DNA of 64,000 bases from Alloalcanivorax xiamenensis (GTDB lineage: Bacteria > Pseudomonadota > Gammaproteobacteria > Pseudomonadales > Alcanivoracaceae): NCBI RefSeq assembly GCF_009846745.1, contig NZ_AQPF01000010.1, positions 42,248 through 106,247 on the forward strand. The letters run 5' to 3'. This document shows positions 49,784-58,562 of this stretch, one piece after another (positions within the stretch are counted from its first letter, which is position 1; each line of letters starts with the position of its first letter). Below the pieces are notes generated by a model. That model saw nothing but the letters and a program-made list of their open reading frames with translations, ran no database searches and was not told where the DNA came from. The translations under genes and the position numbers were made by a program.

Positions 49784-49813
49784 ATCGCGGCCCGTGGATG
49801 GCGGGGCCGCGAT
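49784..49813 (+). other. Intercistronic stem-loop
   Basis: ATCGCGGCCC (49784-49793) and GGGCCGCGAT (49804-49813) form a 10-bp perfect stem in the 78-bp gap between the bifunctional enzyme and the first ACAD. No U-tract follows, so mRNA processing or differential stability is more likely than termination. Confidence 0.5.
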
Positions 49814-49847
49814 GCCAGAGTCGTTGCGAGAACAACGAGAGGACGTT

Positions 49848-51044
49848 ATGGATATTAACTTTACCGCTGAGGAAGCCGCTTTCCGCGACGAGGTCCGCGC
49901 CTTCCTGAAAGACAAGTTGCCAGAGGATATTTCCCGCAAGGTCAAGGAACACAAGCGCCTTGGCAAGGAAGACACGGTCCGCTGGCAGAAGATTCTCAAC
50001 GAACAGGGCTGGCTGGCTCTGCACTGGCCGAAAGAGTATGGCGGTACCGGCTGGAGCCCGATCCAGAAGCACATCTTCGAGGAAGAATGTGCCGAGGCCG
50101 GCGCCCCCACGGTACTGCCGTTCGGTGTCAACATGGTGGCTCCGGTCATCATCAAGTTCGGTACCCAGGAGCAGAAGGACTACTACCTGCCGCGCATTCT
50201 CAAAAGCGAGGATTGGTGGTGTCAGGGGTATTCAGAGCCGGGCGCCGGCTCTGACCTGGCCAGCCTGAAAACCCGCGCCGTGCGCGAGGGTGATCACTAT
50301 GTGGTCAACGGCCAGAAAACCTGGACCACCCTGGGCCAGCATGCCGACATGATCTTCTGTCTGGTGCGCACCGACCCGGATGCGAAGAAACAGGAAGGGA
50401 TCTCCTTCCTGCTGATCGACATGAACACCCCCGGCATCACCGTGCGCCCGCTGATCACCCTGGACGGTGAGCACGAAGTGAACGAAGTGTTCTTCGACGA
50501 CGTGAAAGTGCCGGTGGAAAACCTGGTCGGCGAAGAGAACAAGGGCTGGACCTGCGCCAAGTACCTGCTGACCTTCGAACGGACCGGTATCGCTGGCGTC
50601 GGCCAGTCCAAGGCTGCCCTGGCGCACCTCAAGCAAGTGGCCGCCCAGCAGATCAGCAACGGCCGTCCGCTGATCGAGGACCCGCATTTCCGCCGCCGTC
50701 TGGCCGATGTGGAAATGGAACTGATGTCCCTGGAAATGACCAACCTGCGTACCGTGGCCGCCGCCGAAGCCGGTGGGGTACCGGGCGCGGAAAGTTCCTT
50801 CCTGAAAATCATGGGCACCGAGCTGCGTCAGGAAATTACCCATCTGTTCCGCGCCGCCGCCGGTCCGTATGCGCTGCCGTTCCTCAATGAAGCACTGCAC
50901 GATGATTTCGACGGCAATTATGTCGGCCCGGAGTTTGCCGCTTCGGTATCCGCCCGTTACTTCAACTTCCGTAAGCTCTCGATTTTCGGGGGCTCCAACG
51001 AAATTCAGAAGAACATCATCTCCAAGATGATTCTCGGTCTGTAA
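49848..51044 (+). CDS. Acyl-CoA dehydrogenase, large-subunit type (PimC-like)
   Basis: This is a 398-aa ACAD with WWCQGYSEPGAGSDLASLKT, TWTTLGQHADMIF and the C-terminal FGGSNEIQKNIISKMILGL. It resembles the partial ACAD at the window start and PimC-type large subunits. The next gene, 10 bp downstream, is a second ACAD-like protein that lacks these motifs, so the two probably form a heteromeric enzyme with this one holding FAD and most substrate contacts. The start at 49848 follows ACGAGAGGACGTT. Confidence 0.92.
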   Translation: MDINFTAEEAAFRDEVRAFLKDKLPEDISRKVKEHKRLGKEDTVRWQKILNEQGWLALHWPKEYGGTGWSPIQKHIFEEECAEAGAPTVLPFGVNMVAPVIIKFGTQEQKDYYLPRILKSEDWWCQGYSEPGAGSDLASLKTRAVREGDHYVVNGQKTWTTLGQHADMIFCLVRTDPDAKKQEGISFLLIDMNTPGITVRPLITLDGEHEVNEVFFDDVKVPVENLVGEENKGWTCAKYLLTFERTGIAGVGQSKAALAHLKQVAAQQISNGRPLIEDPHFRRRLADVEMELMSLEMTNLRTVAAAEAGGVPGAESSFLKIMGTELRQEITHLFRAAAGPYALPFLNEALHDDFDGNYVGPEFAASVSARYFNFRKLSIFGGSNEIQKNIISKMILGL

Positions 51045-51054
51045 GGAGGCGATC

Positions 51055-52194
51055 ATGGATTTCAAACTCAGCGACGAGCAGCGCATGCTCGAAGAGACCG
51101 TCGGTCGCCTGGTACGTGATACCTACACCTTCGAGACCCGCAACAAAATCCTCGAGTCCGAGCAGGGCTTCAGCGCCGACGTATGGCAACAGTTCGCCGA
51201 ACTGGGCCTGCTGGGCGTGCCGTTCTCCGAGGAAGCCGGCGGCTTCAACGGCGGCGGCGCGGAACTGATGGTGGTGGCGGAAGGTTTCGGCCGTGGTCTG
51301 GTGGTGGAACCGTACCTGGCCACCGTGGTGCTGTGCGGCACTCTGGTGGACAAGCTCGGCAGCGACCAGCAGAAAGAAGCACTGGTGCCGGCGATCATCG
51401 GTGGTGAAACCCGCCTGTCCCTGGCCTTGTACGAGCCGCAGGGCCGCTACGAGCACAACCGCGTTGCCACCAGCGCCAAGAAAGACGGTGAAGGCTATGT
51501 GCTGAACGGCGAGAAAGCGGTGGTGATCAACGGTGACAGCGCCGACCAGTTGGTGGTCATCGCCCGCACCTCCGGTGCCGAGGATGATCGTGACGGCCTC
51601 AGCGCCTTCCTGGTGGATGGCAACGCTGCTGGCGTCAGCCGTCGCGGTTACCCGACCATCGACGGCCTGCGTGCCGCCGAAGTTGTTCTCAAGGATGTGA
51701 AGGTCGGCGCCGACGCCTTGCTGGGCGCGGAAGGCCAGGCCATTGACGCCTTGGAAGACTCCCTGGCGCTGGGCCTGGTGGCTCTGTGCGCGGAAGCGTC
51801 CGGGGCCATGGAAGTGGCTTGTGACCAGACTCTGGAATACATCAAGGAACGCCAACAGTTCGGTGTGCCGATCGGTAAATTCCAGGCGTTGCAACACCGT
51901 ATGGTGGAAATGCGCATGGAACTGGAAAAAGTGCGTTCCATCACCATGCTCGCCGCCTGCAGCCTGAACGAGTCCCGTGAGCTGCGTGACAAGCGTTTGG
52001 CCGCGGCCAAGGCGCAGGTCGGCAAATCCGGCCGTCGCGTGGCGGAAGAAGCGATCCAGCTGTTCGGCGGCATGGGCATGATGGAAGAAACTCCCATCTC
52101 CCACTACGCCAAGCGCATCGTGATGATCGATCATCACCTGGGTGACAGCGAATACCACTTCGGCCGGCTGGAAAGCCTGCTGGAGGTGGAGTAA
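51055..52194 (+). CDS. Acyl-CoA dehydrogenase-like small subunit (PimD-like)
   Basis: This is a 379-aa ACAD-fold protein. The usual TEPxAGSD segment is replaced by LALYEPQGRYEHN, while the C-terminal domain keeps QFGVPIGKFQALQHRM and IQLFGGMGMMEE with a GDSEYHFGRL end. This divergence, and its place next to a normal ACAD with a 10-bp gap, are what is seen in two-subunit dehydrogenases such as PimC-PimD and the sterol-chain enzymes of actinobacteria. It ends the operon just before a strong terminator. Confidence 0.9.
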   Translation: MDFKLSDEQRMLEETVGRLVRDTYTFETRNKILESEQGFSADVWQQFAELGLLGVPFSEEAGGFNGGGAELMVVAEGFGRGLVVEPYLATVVLCGTLVDKLGSDQQKEALVPAIIGGETRLSLALYEPQGRYEHNRVATSAKKDGEGYVLNGEKAVVINGDSADQLVVIARTSGAEDDRDGLSAFLVDGNAAGVSRRGYPTIDGLRAAEVVLKDVKVGADALLGAEGQAIDALEDSLALGLVALCAEASGAMEVACDQTLEYIKERQQFGVPIGKFQALQHRMVEMRMELEKVRSITMLAACSLNESRELRDKRLAAAKAQVGKSGRRVAEEAIQLFGGMGMMEETPISHYAKRIVMIDHHLGDSEYHFGRLESLLEVE

Positions 52195-52200
52195 CAAAAA

Positions 52201-52225
52201 GGGCGGCCGCAAGGCCGCCTTTTTT
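52201..52225 (+). terminator. Rho-independent terminator of ACAD operon
   Basis: GGCGGCC (52202-52208) and GGCCGCC (52213-52219) form a stem with a GCAA tetraloop, followed by six T. It starts 7 bp after the stop codon. An A-run on the other side could make it bidirectional. Confidence 0.9.
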
Positions 52226-52227
52226 CG

Positions 52228-52255
52228 GTTAATAGTTAATAGTGAACAGTTAACA
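52228..52255. repeat. Degenerate 7-bp tandem repeat, four units
   Basis: GTTAATA, GTTAATA, GTGAACA and GTTAACA follow each other with no gap directly after the terminator. The unit length is again 7 bp, but the sequence is unrelated to the other two arrays. Confidence 0.7.
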
Positions 52256-52327
52256 GAGAAAGAAAAAAGACAGGCCGTTACCTATCCACTATCAATTGAT
52301 TAAATAATAAAATTCGGGAGAGTTTGT

Positions 52328-53356
52328 ATGACCGTGAATCGCCAGATCATTCTCGCCAAGCGTCCGGAAGGCATGCCGGACGAATCCAACCTGGTCCTGC
52401 AGGAAGGCACCGTGCCGGAATGCGGTGATGGCCAGGTGCTGGTACGTACTATCTATCTGTCCCTGGACCCGTACATGCGAGGCCGGATGAGCGCGGCTAA
52501 ATCCTATGCCGCCAGCGTCGAGGAAGGCGCGGTGATGGAAGGCGGCACCGTGGGGCAGGTGGTGGAATCCCGCCACCCGGATTTCAAACCGGGGGATTAT
52601 GTGCTCGGCCGTGGCGGCTGGCAGGAGTATTCCCTGGAGCAGGGCAAGGCGCTGCGCAAGCTGGATCCGGCGCAGGCCCCCATCAGCACCGCCGTGGGTG
52701 TGCTCGGCATGCCCGGGTTTACCGCTTACGCCGGCCTGGAAGAGATTGGCAAGCCGCAAAAAGGCGAGACCGTGGTGGTGTCCGCCGCCGCCGGCGCGGT
52801 GGGACAGGTGGTTGGTCAGATCGCCAAAATGAAAGGATGTCGCGTGGTCGGCGTGGCCGGCGCCGAGGACAAGTGCCGCCAGGTGGTGGAGGCCTACGGC
52901 TTCGATGCCTGCGTCAACTACAAGGACGATGACTTCGAGAAACAGCTGGCCGAAGCCTGCCCCAATGGCATCGACGTTTATTTTGAAAACGTAGGTGGCA
53001 AGGTGTTCGACGCGGTAATGGGACTGGTCAATGATTTCGCCCGGATCCCGGTCTGTGGTCGGATCGCCCACTACAACGACACCGGCCTGCCGCCGGGGCC
53101 GGATCGCCTACCCGCGTTCATGGGCAAGATTCTGGTCAAGCGGCTGCTGCTCAAAGGCTTCATTCAGTTCGATTACATCCACCGCGCGGCTGACTTCCAG
53201 CGCGACATGAGCGCCTGGATCCGCGAAGGCAAAGTGAAGTACCAGGAGGATGTGGTTGAGGGCCTGGAAAACACGGTATCCGCGTTCCAGGGCCTGCTGC
53301 AGGGCAAGAACCGTGGCAAGTTGCTGATTCAGGTGGGAGAAGACCCGACCCGCTGA
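52328..53356 (+). CDS. NADP-dependent medium-chain oxidoreductase (zinc-independent)
   Basis: This is a 342-aa MDR-family reductase of the leukotriene B4 dehydrogenase/CurA type. It lacks zinc-ligand cysteines and has the nucleotide motif AAAGAVGQVVGQIAKMKGC (about residues 154-172) and the N-terminal LSLDPYMRGRM. Such enzymes reduce alpha-beta double bonds of enals or enones with NADPH. It stands alone behind its own A+T-rich promoter region (52256-52320). The start follows CGGGAGAGTTTGT. Confidence 0.92.
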   Translation: MTVNRQIILAKRPEGMPDESNLVLQEGTVPECGDGQVLVRTIYLSLDPYMRGRMSAAKSYAASVEEGAVMEGGTVGQVVESRHPDFKPGDYVLGRGGWQEYSLEQGKALRKLDPAQAPISTAVGVLGMPGFTAYAGLEEIGKPQKGETVVVSAAAGAVGQVVGQIAKMKGCRVVGVAGAEDKCRQVVEAYGFDACVNYKDDDFEKQLAEACPNGIDVYFENVGGKVFDAVMGLVNDFARIPVCGRIAHYNDTGLPPGPDRLPAFMGKILVKRLLLKGFIQFDYIHRAADFQRDMSAWIREGKVKYQEDVVEGLENTVSAFQGLLQGKNRGKLLIQVGEDPTR

Positions 53357-53391
53357 TAGCGGAGTTGCTGCCACGCAAACACGTCAGGCTG

Positions 53392-53479
53392 TATTCGCGA
53401 GCAAGCGGAGCGACGCCCGGCTCGCTTCCCACGGAGGCGGCTACGGAGCAGCTGTGGGAAGCTGGCTTGCCAGCGAATC
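53392..53479. repeat. REP-type palindrome with an insertion
   Basis: The left arm reads GTATTCGCGAGCAAGC and CTCGCTTCCCAC but is interrupted by GGAGCGACGCCCGG compared with the copies at 38311 and 40359. The right arm is CTGTGGGAAGCTGGCTTGCC. GCGTGCAAGCG, the array-related element, follows at 53490. Confidence 0.75.
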
Positions 53480-53504
53480 GATGTGTAAGCGTGCAAGCGG
53501 ATTT

Positions 53505-54944
53505 ATGCCCACGATAGAACAGCTTTTCGAACGTCATGGTCCCCGCTATCGCTGGCTGGCCACTGCCACCGTGATGCTGGGCACCTTGTCCATGGTGTTG
53601 ACCTCCACCATCATCAATGTGGCGGTGCCGGCGATCATGGGTGAATTTCATCTCGGCCAGGATCAGGTGCACTGGTTGTCCACCGGGTTTCTGGCCGCCA
53701 TGACCGTCGGTATGTTGGTGAACGCCTGGTGCCTGGCGCGTTTCGGTTCTCGCCGTACCTTCCTGTGTGCCATGACGATCTTTATCGTGGCGTCGGTGAT
53801 GGGTGGGTTCAGTCAGAACTTCGAGGTCCTGGTGGCGGTTCGGGCGGTGCAGGGCGTCATGGCCGGCCTGATTCAACCTCATGCCCTGGTCACCATCTTC
53901 CAGGTATTTCCCTGGAACAAGCGCGGGCAGGCCATGGGTATCTATGGCATGGGCGTGGTCCTGGGACCGGCGGTGGCGCCGGCGCTTGGCGGTATCCTGG
54001 TGGACACGTTGTCTTGGCGGGCGGTGTTCTTCGCCGTGCTGCCCAGCTGTCTGCTGGCGCTATTCATGGCATCGCGTTTTTTGCCCGGCACCGCTCACGC
54101 TCGTAACCACCGCCTGGACTGGTTGGGCATGATCCTGCTCGGCGGCGGCTTGACCGCGTTGTTGTGGGCATTGGCGGGATTGGCCCGGCGTGGCCTGGAT
54201 GATCCGCTATTGCTTACCGCCTTGTTCGGTGGTCCGCTGCTCATGGGGGCATTCGCCGCCTGGCAGTTTCGCCACCCTTATCCGTTGTTCGATCCGAGGG
54301 TGTTTCGTTATCCCGGTTTCGCCGGTGGTTTTTTTGTTGCCATGGTGATGGGAGCGGGTGTATTCGGCTCCACCTATTTAATGCCGTTGTACTTTCAGCA
54401 GGTACAGGGCATGACGGCCACGGACGCGGGCTTTATATTGATCCCCGCCGGCATCGCCATGGCGGTTATCTTCCCTGTGTCCGGCCATCTTTCCGACCGC
54501 CTGCCAGGCGCGGTGATGATTGGCGGCGGGCTGCTGTTGATGCCGCTGAGTCTGTTGTGTTTGCGGGCGGCGGATATCGGCACCGGCATGGTCTGGCTGA
54601 TGCTCTGGGTCGCCCTGGGACGAGTGGCGCTGGGATTGATGATGCCGCCGGTGAATACCGGATCGCTGGCATTGCTGCCGCCGGAAATGATCCCGCAGGG
54701 ATCCGGGGTGGTGAACTTCGCCCGCCAGATTGGTGGCGCTCTGGGCGTGAACCTGAGTGCCATCTGCGTACAATTTTTCAGTGACCGTCACTGGCATGCT
54801 CACCCGGAAGCGGGCCATCCCCACGCTTTCGAGGTCGGTTTTGACGACGCTTTTTTGATTACGGCGTCGCTGTTCATTCTGGCGCTGTGGCCGCTCGCGC
54901 GAATGTCGCGTGGACAGCGCCTTAAACGCACGGAGACCTCATAA
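53505..54944 (+). CDS. MFS transporter, DHA2 family (EmrB-like)
   Basis: This is a 479-aa drug:proton antiporter-type transporter with about 14 membrane segments. The A-motif GFLAAMTVGMLVNAWCLARFGSRRTF and the C-motif MGVVLGPAVAPALGGILVD support the DHA2 family. It probably exports a hydrophobic compound. The start at 53505 has no strong Shine-Dalgarno; the upstream in-frame ATG lies in the REP and is not credible. It overlaps the next gene by one base. No EmrA-type partner is nearby. Confidence 0.9.
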   Translation: MPTIEQLFERHGPRYRWLATATVMLGTLSMVLTSTIINVAVPAIMGEFHLGQDQVHWLSTGFLAAMTVGMLVNAWCLARFGSRRTFLCAMTIFIVASVMGGFSQNFEVLVAVRAVQGVMAGLIQPHALVTIFQVFPWNKRGQAMGIYGMGVVLGPAVAPALGGILVDTLSWRAVFFAVLPSCLLALFMASRFLPGTAHARNHRLDWLGMILLGGGLTALLWALAGLARRGLDDPLLLTALFGGPLLMGAFAAWQFRHPYPLFDPRVFRYPGFAGGFFVAMVMGAGVFGSTYLMPLYFQQVQGMTATDAGFILIPAGIAMAVIFPVSGHLSDRLPGAVMIGGGLLLMPLSLLCLRAADIGTGMVWLMLWVALGRVALGLMMPPVNTGSLALLPPEMIPQGSGVVNFARQIGGALGVNLSAICVQFFSDRHWHAHPEAGHPHAFEVGFDDAFLITASLFILALWPLARMSRGQRLKRTETS

Positions 54945-55864
54945 TGAGTCAACAACCCCATGTTCTGATCATCGGTGCTGGCGCCATTGGCAGCTTCTAC
55001 GGCGCCATTCTCAAGCGCGCTGGCTGTACGGTAAGCGCCGTGGTGCGTTCCGAGTACGAGGCTATCCGCGACGGTGGTTTTCAGTTCGAGAGTCCGCTGG
55101 GTGATATTTCCTGGCGGCCGGATCATCTGTATCGGGACGGCGACCAGGCCGACAGCAAGCCGGACTATGTGATTCTCGCCACCAAGGTGCTGCCGAACTC
55201 GGACCGCGCCGCGCTGATCCGCCCATGGCTGGGGGAGGGCACTGGTATCGTGCTGATCCAGAACGGCCTGGATATCGAGCGGGAATTGGCGGAAGCCTTC
55301 CCCAACAACCCGATCATCAGCTGTCTGGCATTTATCGCGGTCAGCCGGGTGGCGCCGGGCCAGATCAAACACAACGCCTACGGCCGCCTGGTCATGGGAC
55401 GTTTCCCGGAAGGTATCGACGAACACTGTTCGCGGCTGCGGGATCTGTTCGTGGAAGGCGGCATTGACATCAAACTCACCGAACAGGTAGTGGGAGAACG
55501 CTGGCTCAAGTGCGTCTGGAACACGCCCTTCAACCCGCTGTCGGTGCTGGCCAACGGGGCCGACACCTACACTATCCTGGACACCCCGGGCGGGGAACAA
55601 CTGATCCGCGATCTGATGGCGGAAGTGATGGCGGTGGCGGAAGCCGACGGCCACCCGTTGCCGCCGCATCTGCCTGACAGCAATATCGCCGGCACCCGAA
55701 AAATGCCGGCCTATAAAAACAGCATGGCGCTGGATTATCTCAATGATCGTCCGATCGAGTTGGACGCTATTCTGGGTAACGTCGTGGCGATTGCCCATCG
55801 CCTGAACGTTCCAGTACCGCGACTGGAAACCGTCCTGGTGACTCTGCGCATGCGTCAGGGCTGA
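54944..55864 (+). CDS. 2-dehydropantoate 2-reductase family protein (PanE/ApbA-like)
   Basis: This is a 306-aa NADPH-dependent reductase with GAGAIGSFYGAILKRAG as the nucleotide motif, the catalytic Lys in AYKNSMALDYLNDRPIELD, and GERWLKCVWNTPFNPLS. In the classic role it reduces ketopantoate for CoA synthesis. Its overlap with an exporter gene suggests a paralog that reduces another 2-keto acid, so I do not assign panE. It shares one base with the MFS stop and begins ATGAGTCAACAA. Confidence 0.85.
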   Translation: MSQQPHVLIIGAGAIGSFYGAILKRAGCTVSAVVRSEYEAIRDGGFQFESPLGDISWRPDHLYRDGDQADSKPDYVILATKVLPNSDRAALIRPWLGEGTGIVLIQNGLDIERELAEAFPNNPIISCLAFIAVSRVAPGQIKHNAYGRLVMGRFPEGIDEHCSRLRDLFVEGGIDIKLTEQVVGERWLKCVWNTPFNPLSVLANGADTYTILDTPGGEQLIRDLMAEVMAVAEADGHPLPPHLPDSNIAGTRKMPAYKNSMALDYLNDRPIELDAILGNVVAIAHRLNVPVPRLETVLVTLRMRQG

Positions 55865-55874
55865 TCGAAAGCGC

Positions 55875-55900
55875 GCATCGCGGCTCGTCAGCCGCGATGC
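55875..55900 (+). terminator. Stem-loop after ketopantoate reductase-like gene
   Basis: GCATCGCGGCT (55875-55885) and AGCCGCGATGC (55890-55900) form an 11-bp perfect stem with loop CGTC, 11 bp after the stop. It is followed by CGCATGTCCTTTC, a weak U-tract, so terminator function is probable but not certain. Confidence 0.6.
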
Positions 55901-55940
55901 CGCATGTCCTTTCATATCGCCCTGTATCGCCTTTGTTGTT

Positions 55941-55983
55941 GATGAGAATCAATACTATCTATACAATTGAGAATTATTATCAA
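55941..55983 (+). promoter_or_regulatory. Fur-like sites before TonB receptor
   Basis: Two A+T-rich stretches resemble the Fur consensus: GATGAGAATCAATACTATC (55941-55959, about 12 of 19 matches) and AATTGAGAATTATTATCAA (55965-55983, better on the minus strand as GATAATAATTCTC). They cover the expected promoter of the receptor gene 40 bp downstream. Confidence 0.65.
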
Positions 55984-56022
55984 CCGTTAATAATTCTTCC
56001 AGATTGATCTCAGGACACACCA

Positions 56023-58536
56023 ATGCGTATCTGGCGTTCCACGGCGGCCACTCGCGGCGCCGTCATGTTGTCTTTTGCCGGCTGTCTCGGCCTGGTTGCC
56101 AGCGCCGTATCGGCGCAAACCTCTGAATCTTCCTACCATCATCAGCACCAGCGGGTGCGGATCGCGCTGCCGGCGCAAAAGCTGGGTCCCTCCCTGGCCG
56201 CGCTGTCCCGCCAGACCGGCATCCAGATCCACTATACCGCCGGCGTCGAGAGCGAGGTCGGCAATGCCGTCAATGGCACCATGTCGTTTGACCAGGTGTT
56301 GCGCACACTGCTTTCCGGGTCCGATCTCACCTACACCTTCACTGAAAGCGGTGTGGAAGTAGGACGCCAGGGCGAACCCCACCGGATCGAGGCGGTGGAG
56401 GTCACCGCGGACACGCCAATGGAGGAGTACGCCTGGGGAGCGGCAAGCATGGGGTACATCGCTACCCATTCGGCGTCCGGTACCAAGACCGATGCGGCGG
56501 TGCTGGAAGTGCCTCAATCCATTTCCGTGGTGACCCGCCAGGAAATGGAAGACCGTGGCGCCGATAGTGTGATGGACGCGGTGCGTTATACCGCCGGCGT
56601 CAGCACCGAGCTGCAGGGTATCGACAGCCGGGTGGACGACATCACCATTCGCGGCTTCGATGCCAGCAGTTGGTCCAGCAACATGTACTTGGACGGCCTG
56701 CGAATGCCCAAGGGCGGGCAGTGGACCACGCCACAAGTTGATGCTTACGGCCTGGAAAGGGTGGAGATTCTGAAAGGGCCCGCAGCGGTGCTTTACGGTC
56801 AGGTGGCCCCTGGTGGTCTGGTCAACATGGTGGCGAAGCGGCCCTCTTTTGATCACCAGAACGAAGTGACCGTCTCCCGCGGCAGTTTCAATCAGACCGA
56901 GGGCACTTTCGATCTGGGGGCGACGTTGGATAAGGACGGCCGTTGGCTGGGGCGTATTGTTGGTTCCTACAACGATGGCGATTCACAGGTGGATGAAACC
57001 GAACTGAGCCGGACCTATATCGCCCCGAGCGCAACCTGGTTTATTTCCGATAACACCGACATCACTTTCCTCAGCTACTATCAAAAGGATGACGGCGGGT
57101 CCACCTACCAGTTTCTGCCGTTGAGAGGGCTAAAATACCGTACCGACAGAGGCTATATCGATCGCGATACTTTCCTCGGTGAGCCGGATTGGAACGTCTA
57201 TGACAGGGAGCAGTGGGCGGTGGGTTACGATTTCAACCACCGTTTCAATGAGGTCTGGGCGTTCCGCCAGAATGCCAAGTACAACCATGTGGAAAGTCTG
57301 TTCAAGACAGTGGTGTCCGCGACTTTTACCAACGGAGGGTGGAAGGACGACGATGGCAACATCGCCCGGCGCGGGGTCAAAGGCGTGGGGGACCTGGACA
57401 GCTATGCCGTCGATAACCAATTCATCGCCGATTTCGACAGTGGCGCCGCCCGTCACAACCTGATCTTCGGGGTCGATTATTTGCATACTGATTGGACCCA
57501 TGCCCGCTACGGTGTGACCGCCACTATTTCCGACATCAATGTATTCGATCCGGTGTACGGCGGTGCCGCTGGCTTTGGCGACAACATGAGAACGCAAAGT
57601 GATTATGACGTCAGTGAACGCCAAACCGGCCTGTATCTCCAGGACCTGATCTCCATCGGTAACTGGCACTTCACGGCCGGTCTGCGTCAGGACTTTTACG
57701 ATAACACCACCTATGACAAAGCGTCGGCGAACAATGACAACAGCGATGATACGGACGATCACGCCCTGACCTGGCGGATCGGCGGTGTGTATGAATTCGA
57801 GAATGGGCTGGCGCCTTACGCCAGTTACGCCACCTCTTTCGAGCCGATGGCCGGCGTCGCTTCCAACGACAAAGCATTTGATCCGTCGGAAGGGAAGCAA
57901 TATGAAATCGGTGTGAAGTATCAACCGCCACGCAGCAACAGCCTGGTCACGTTGTCCGCCTTTGACCTGCGTCAGACCAATCTGACCGCGGGCGATTTGA
58001 ATCCGCCGGATGGCGCCAGCTGTATTGATAATACTGATCCGGCCAATCCGGACATCAGTGGTTGTCAGCGCCAGACCGGCGAAACCCGTACCCGTGGGGT
58101 CGAGCTGGAAGCGAAAATGTGGCAACGGCAAGGCGCCAGTGTGACCGCCAGCTATACGTTGCTGGATACCGAGGTGGATGATTCCGACGCCGACGTCGAC
58201 GGTAACGAGAAGACCTATACCCCACATAACATGGCCAGCCTCTGGGTCGACTACAAATGGCGGCAGGGGCTACTGGCTGGTCTTGGTATTGGCGTTGGCG
58301 CCCGTTATATGGACCGGGTCTACGGCGATGCGGAAAACCTCTACAGTGTGGACAGTTATACCTTGTACGACGCTTCTATTCGTTATGACATGGGTGCCAT
58401 CGGCTGGCGTGGCGTGGAGCTGGCCCTGATCGGGCGCAATCTCAAGGACGAGGAATTCCTCTCTTATTGTAATTCCTTCGGCTGCTCCTACGGTTCCGCC
58501 CGTAACATCACCGCCAGCGTCAAATACCGCTGGTAA
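56023..58536 (+). CDS. TonB-dependent siderophore receptor with STN domain
   Basis: This is an 837-aa outer-membrane receptor. It has a signal peptide (to about residue 33), an STN signalling domain (about 42-112, IALPAQKLGPSLAALSRQTG), a plug domain (VPQSISVVTRQEMEDRGADS) and a beta-barrel ending in VKYRW. It imports a ferric siderophore with TonB. STN domains usually talk to a FecR-type anti-sigma factor, but no fecI or fecR gene is in the window. It heads an operon with two small membrane proteins and a PepSY protein, behind Fur-like sites. Confidence 0.93.
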   Translation: MRIWRSTAATRGAVMLSFAGCLGLVASAVSAQTSESSYHHQHQRVRIALPAQKLGPSLAALSRQTGIQIHYTAGVESEVGNAVNGTMSFDQVLRTLLSGSDLTYTFTESGVEVGRQGEPHRIEAVEVTADTPMEEYAWGAASMGYIATHSASGTKTDAAVLEVPQSISVVTRQEMEDRGADSVMDAVRYTAGVSTELQGIDSRVDDITIRGFDASSWSSNMYLDGLRMPKGGQWTTPQVDAYGLERVEILKGPAAVLYGQVAPGGLVNMVAKRPSFDHQNEVTVSRGSFNQTEGTFDLGATLDKDGRWLGRIVGSYNDGDSQVDETELSRTYIAPSATWFISDNTDITFLSYYQKDDGGSTYQFLPLRGLKYRTDRGYIDRDTFLGEPDWNVYDREQWAVGYDFNHRFNEVWAFRQNAKYNHVESLFKTVVSATFTNGGWKDDDGNIARRGVKGVGDLDSYAVDNQFIADFDSGAARHNLIFGVDYLHTDWTHARYGVTATISDINVFDPVYGGAAGFGDNMRTQSDYDVSERQTGLYLQDLISIGNWHFTAGLRQDFYDNTTYDKASANNDNSDDTDDHALTWRIGGVYEFENGLAPYASYATSFEPMAGVASNDKAFDPSEGKQYEIGVKYQPPRSNSLVTLSAFDLRQTNLTAGDLNPPDGASCIDNTDPANPDISGCQRQTGETRTRGVELEAKMWQRQGASVTASYTLLDTEVDDSDADVDGNEKTYTPHNMASLWVDYKWRQGLLAGLGIGVGARYMDRVYGDAENLYSVDSYTLYDASIRYDMGAIGWRGVELALIGRNLKDEEFLSYCNSFGCSYGSARNITASVKYRW

Positions 58537-58562
58537 GTCGAAGAGATCGGGGAGTCAGGGAA

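Noticed and set aside
47649..50072. 807-codon open frame on the minus strand opposite the hydratase/dehydrogenase gene
   Set aside because: It is an antisense shadow for the same reason; the plus-strand gene has clear catalytic motifs and Shine-Dalgarno.
52292..52305. ANR/FNR box before the MDR reductase (ATCAATTGAT)
   Set aside because: The half sites are in the wrong order with no 4-bp spacer; it does not fit TTGATnnnnATCAA.
53454..53504. Upstream start for the MFS transporter
   Set aside because: These 17 codons lie on the REP arm and encode nothing like an MFS N-terminus; the ATG at 53505 is the better choice despite a weak ribosome-binding site.
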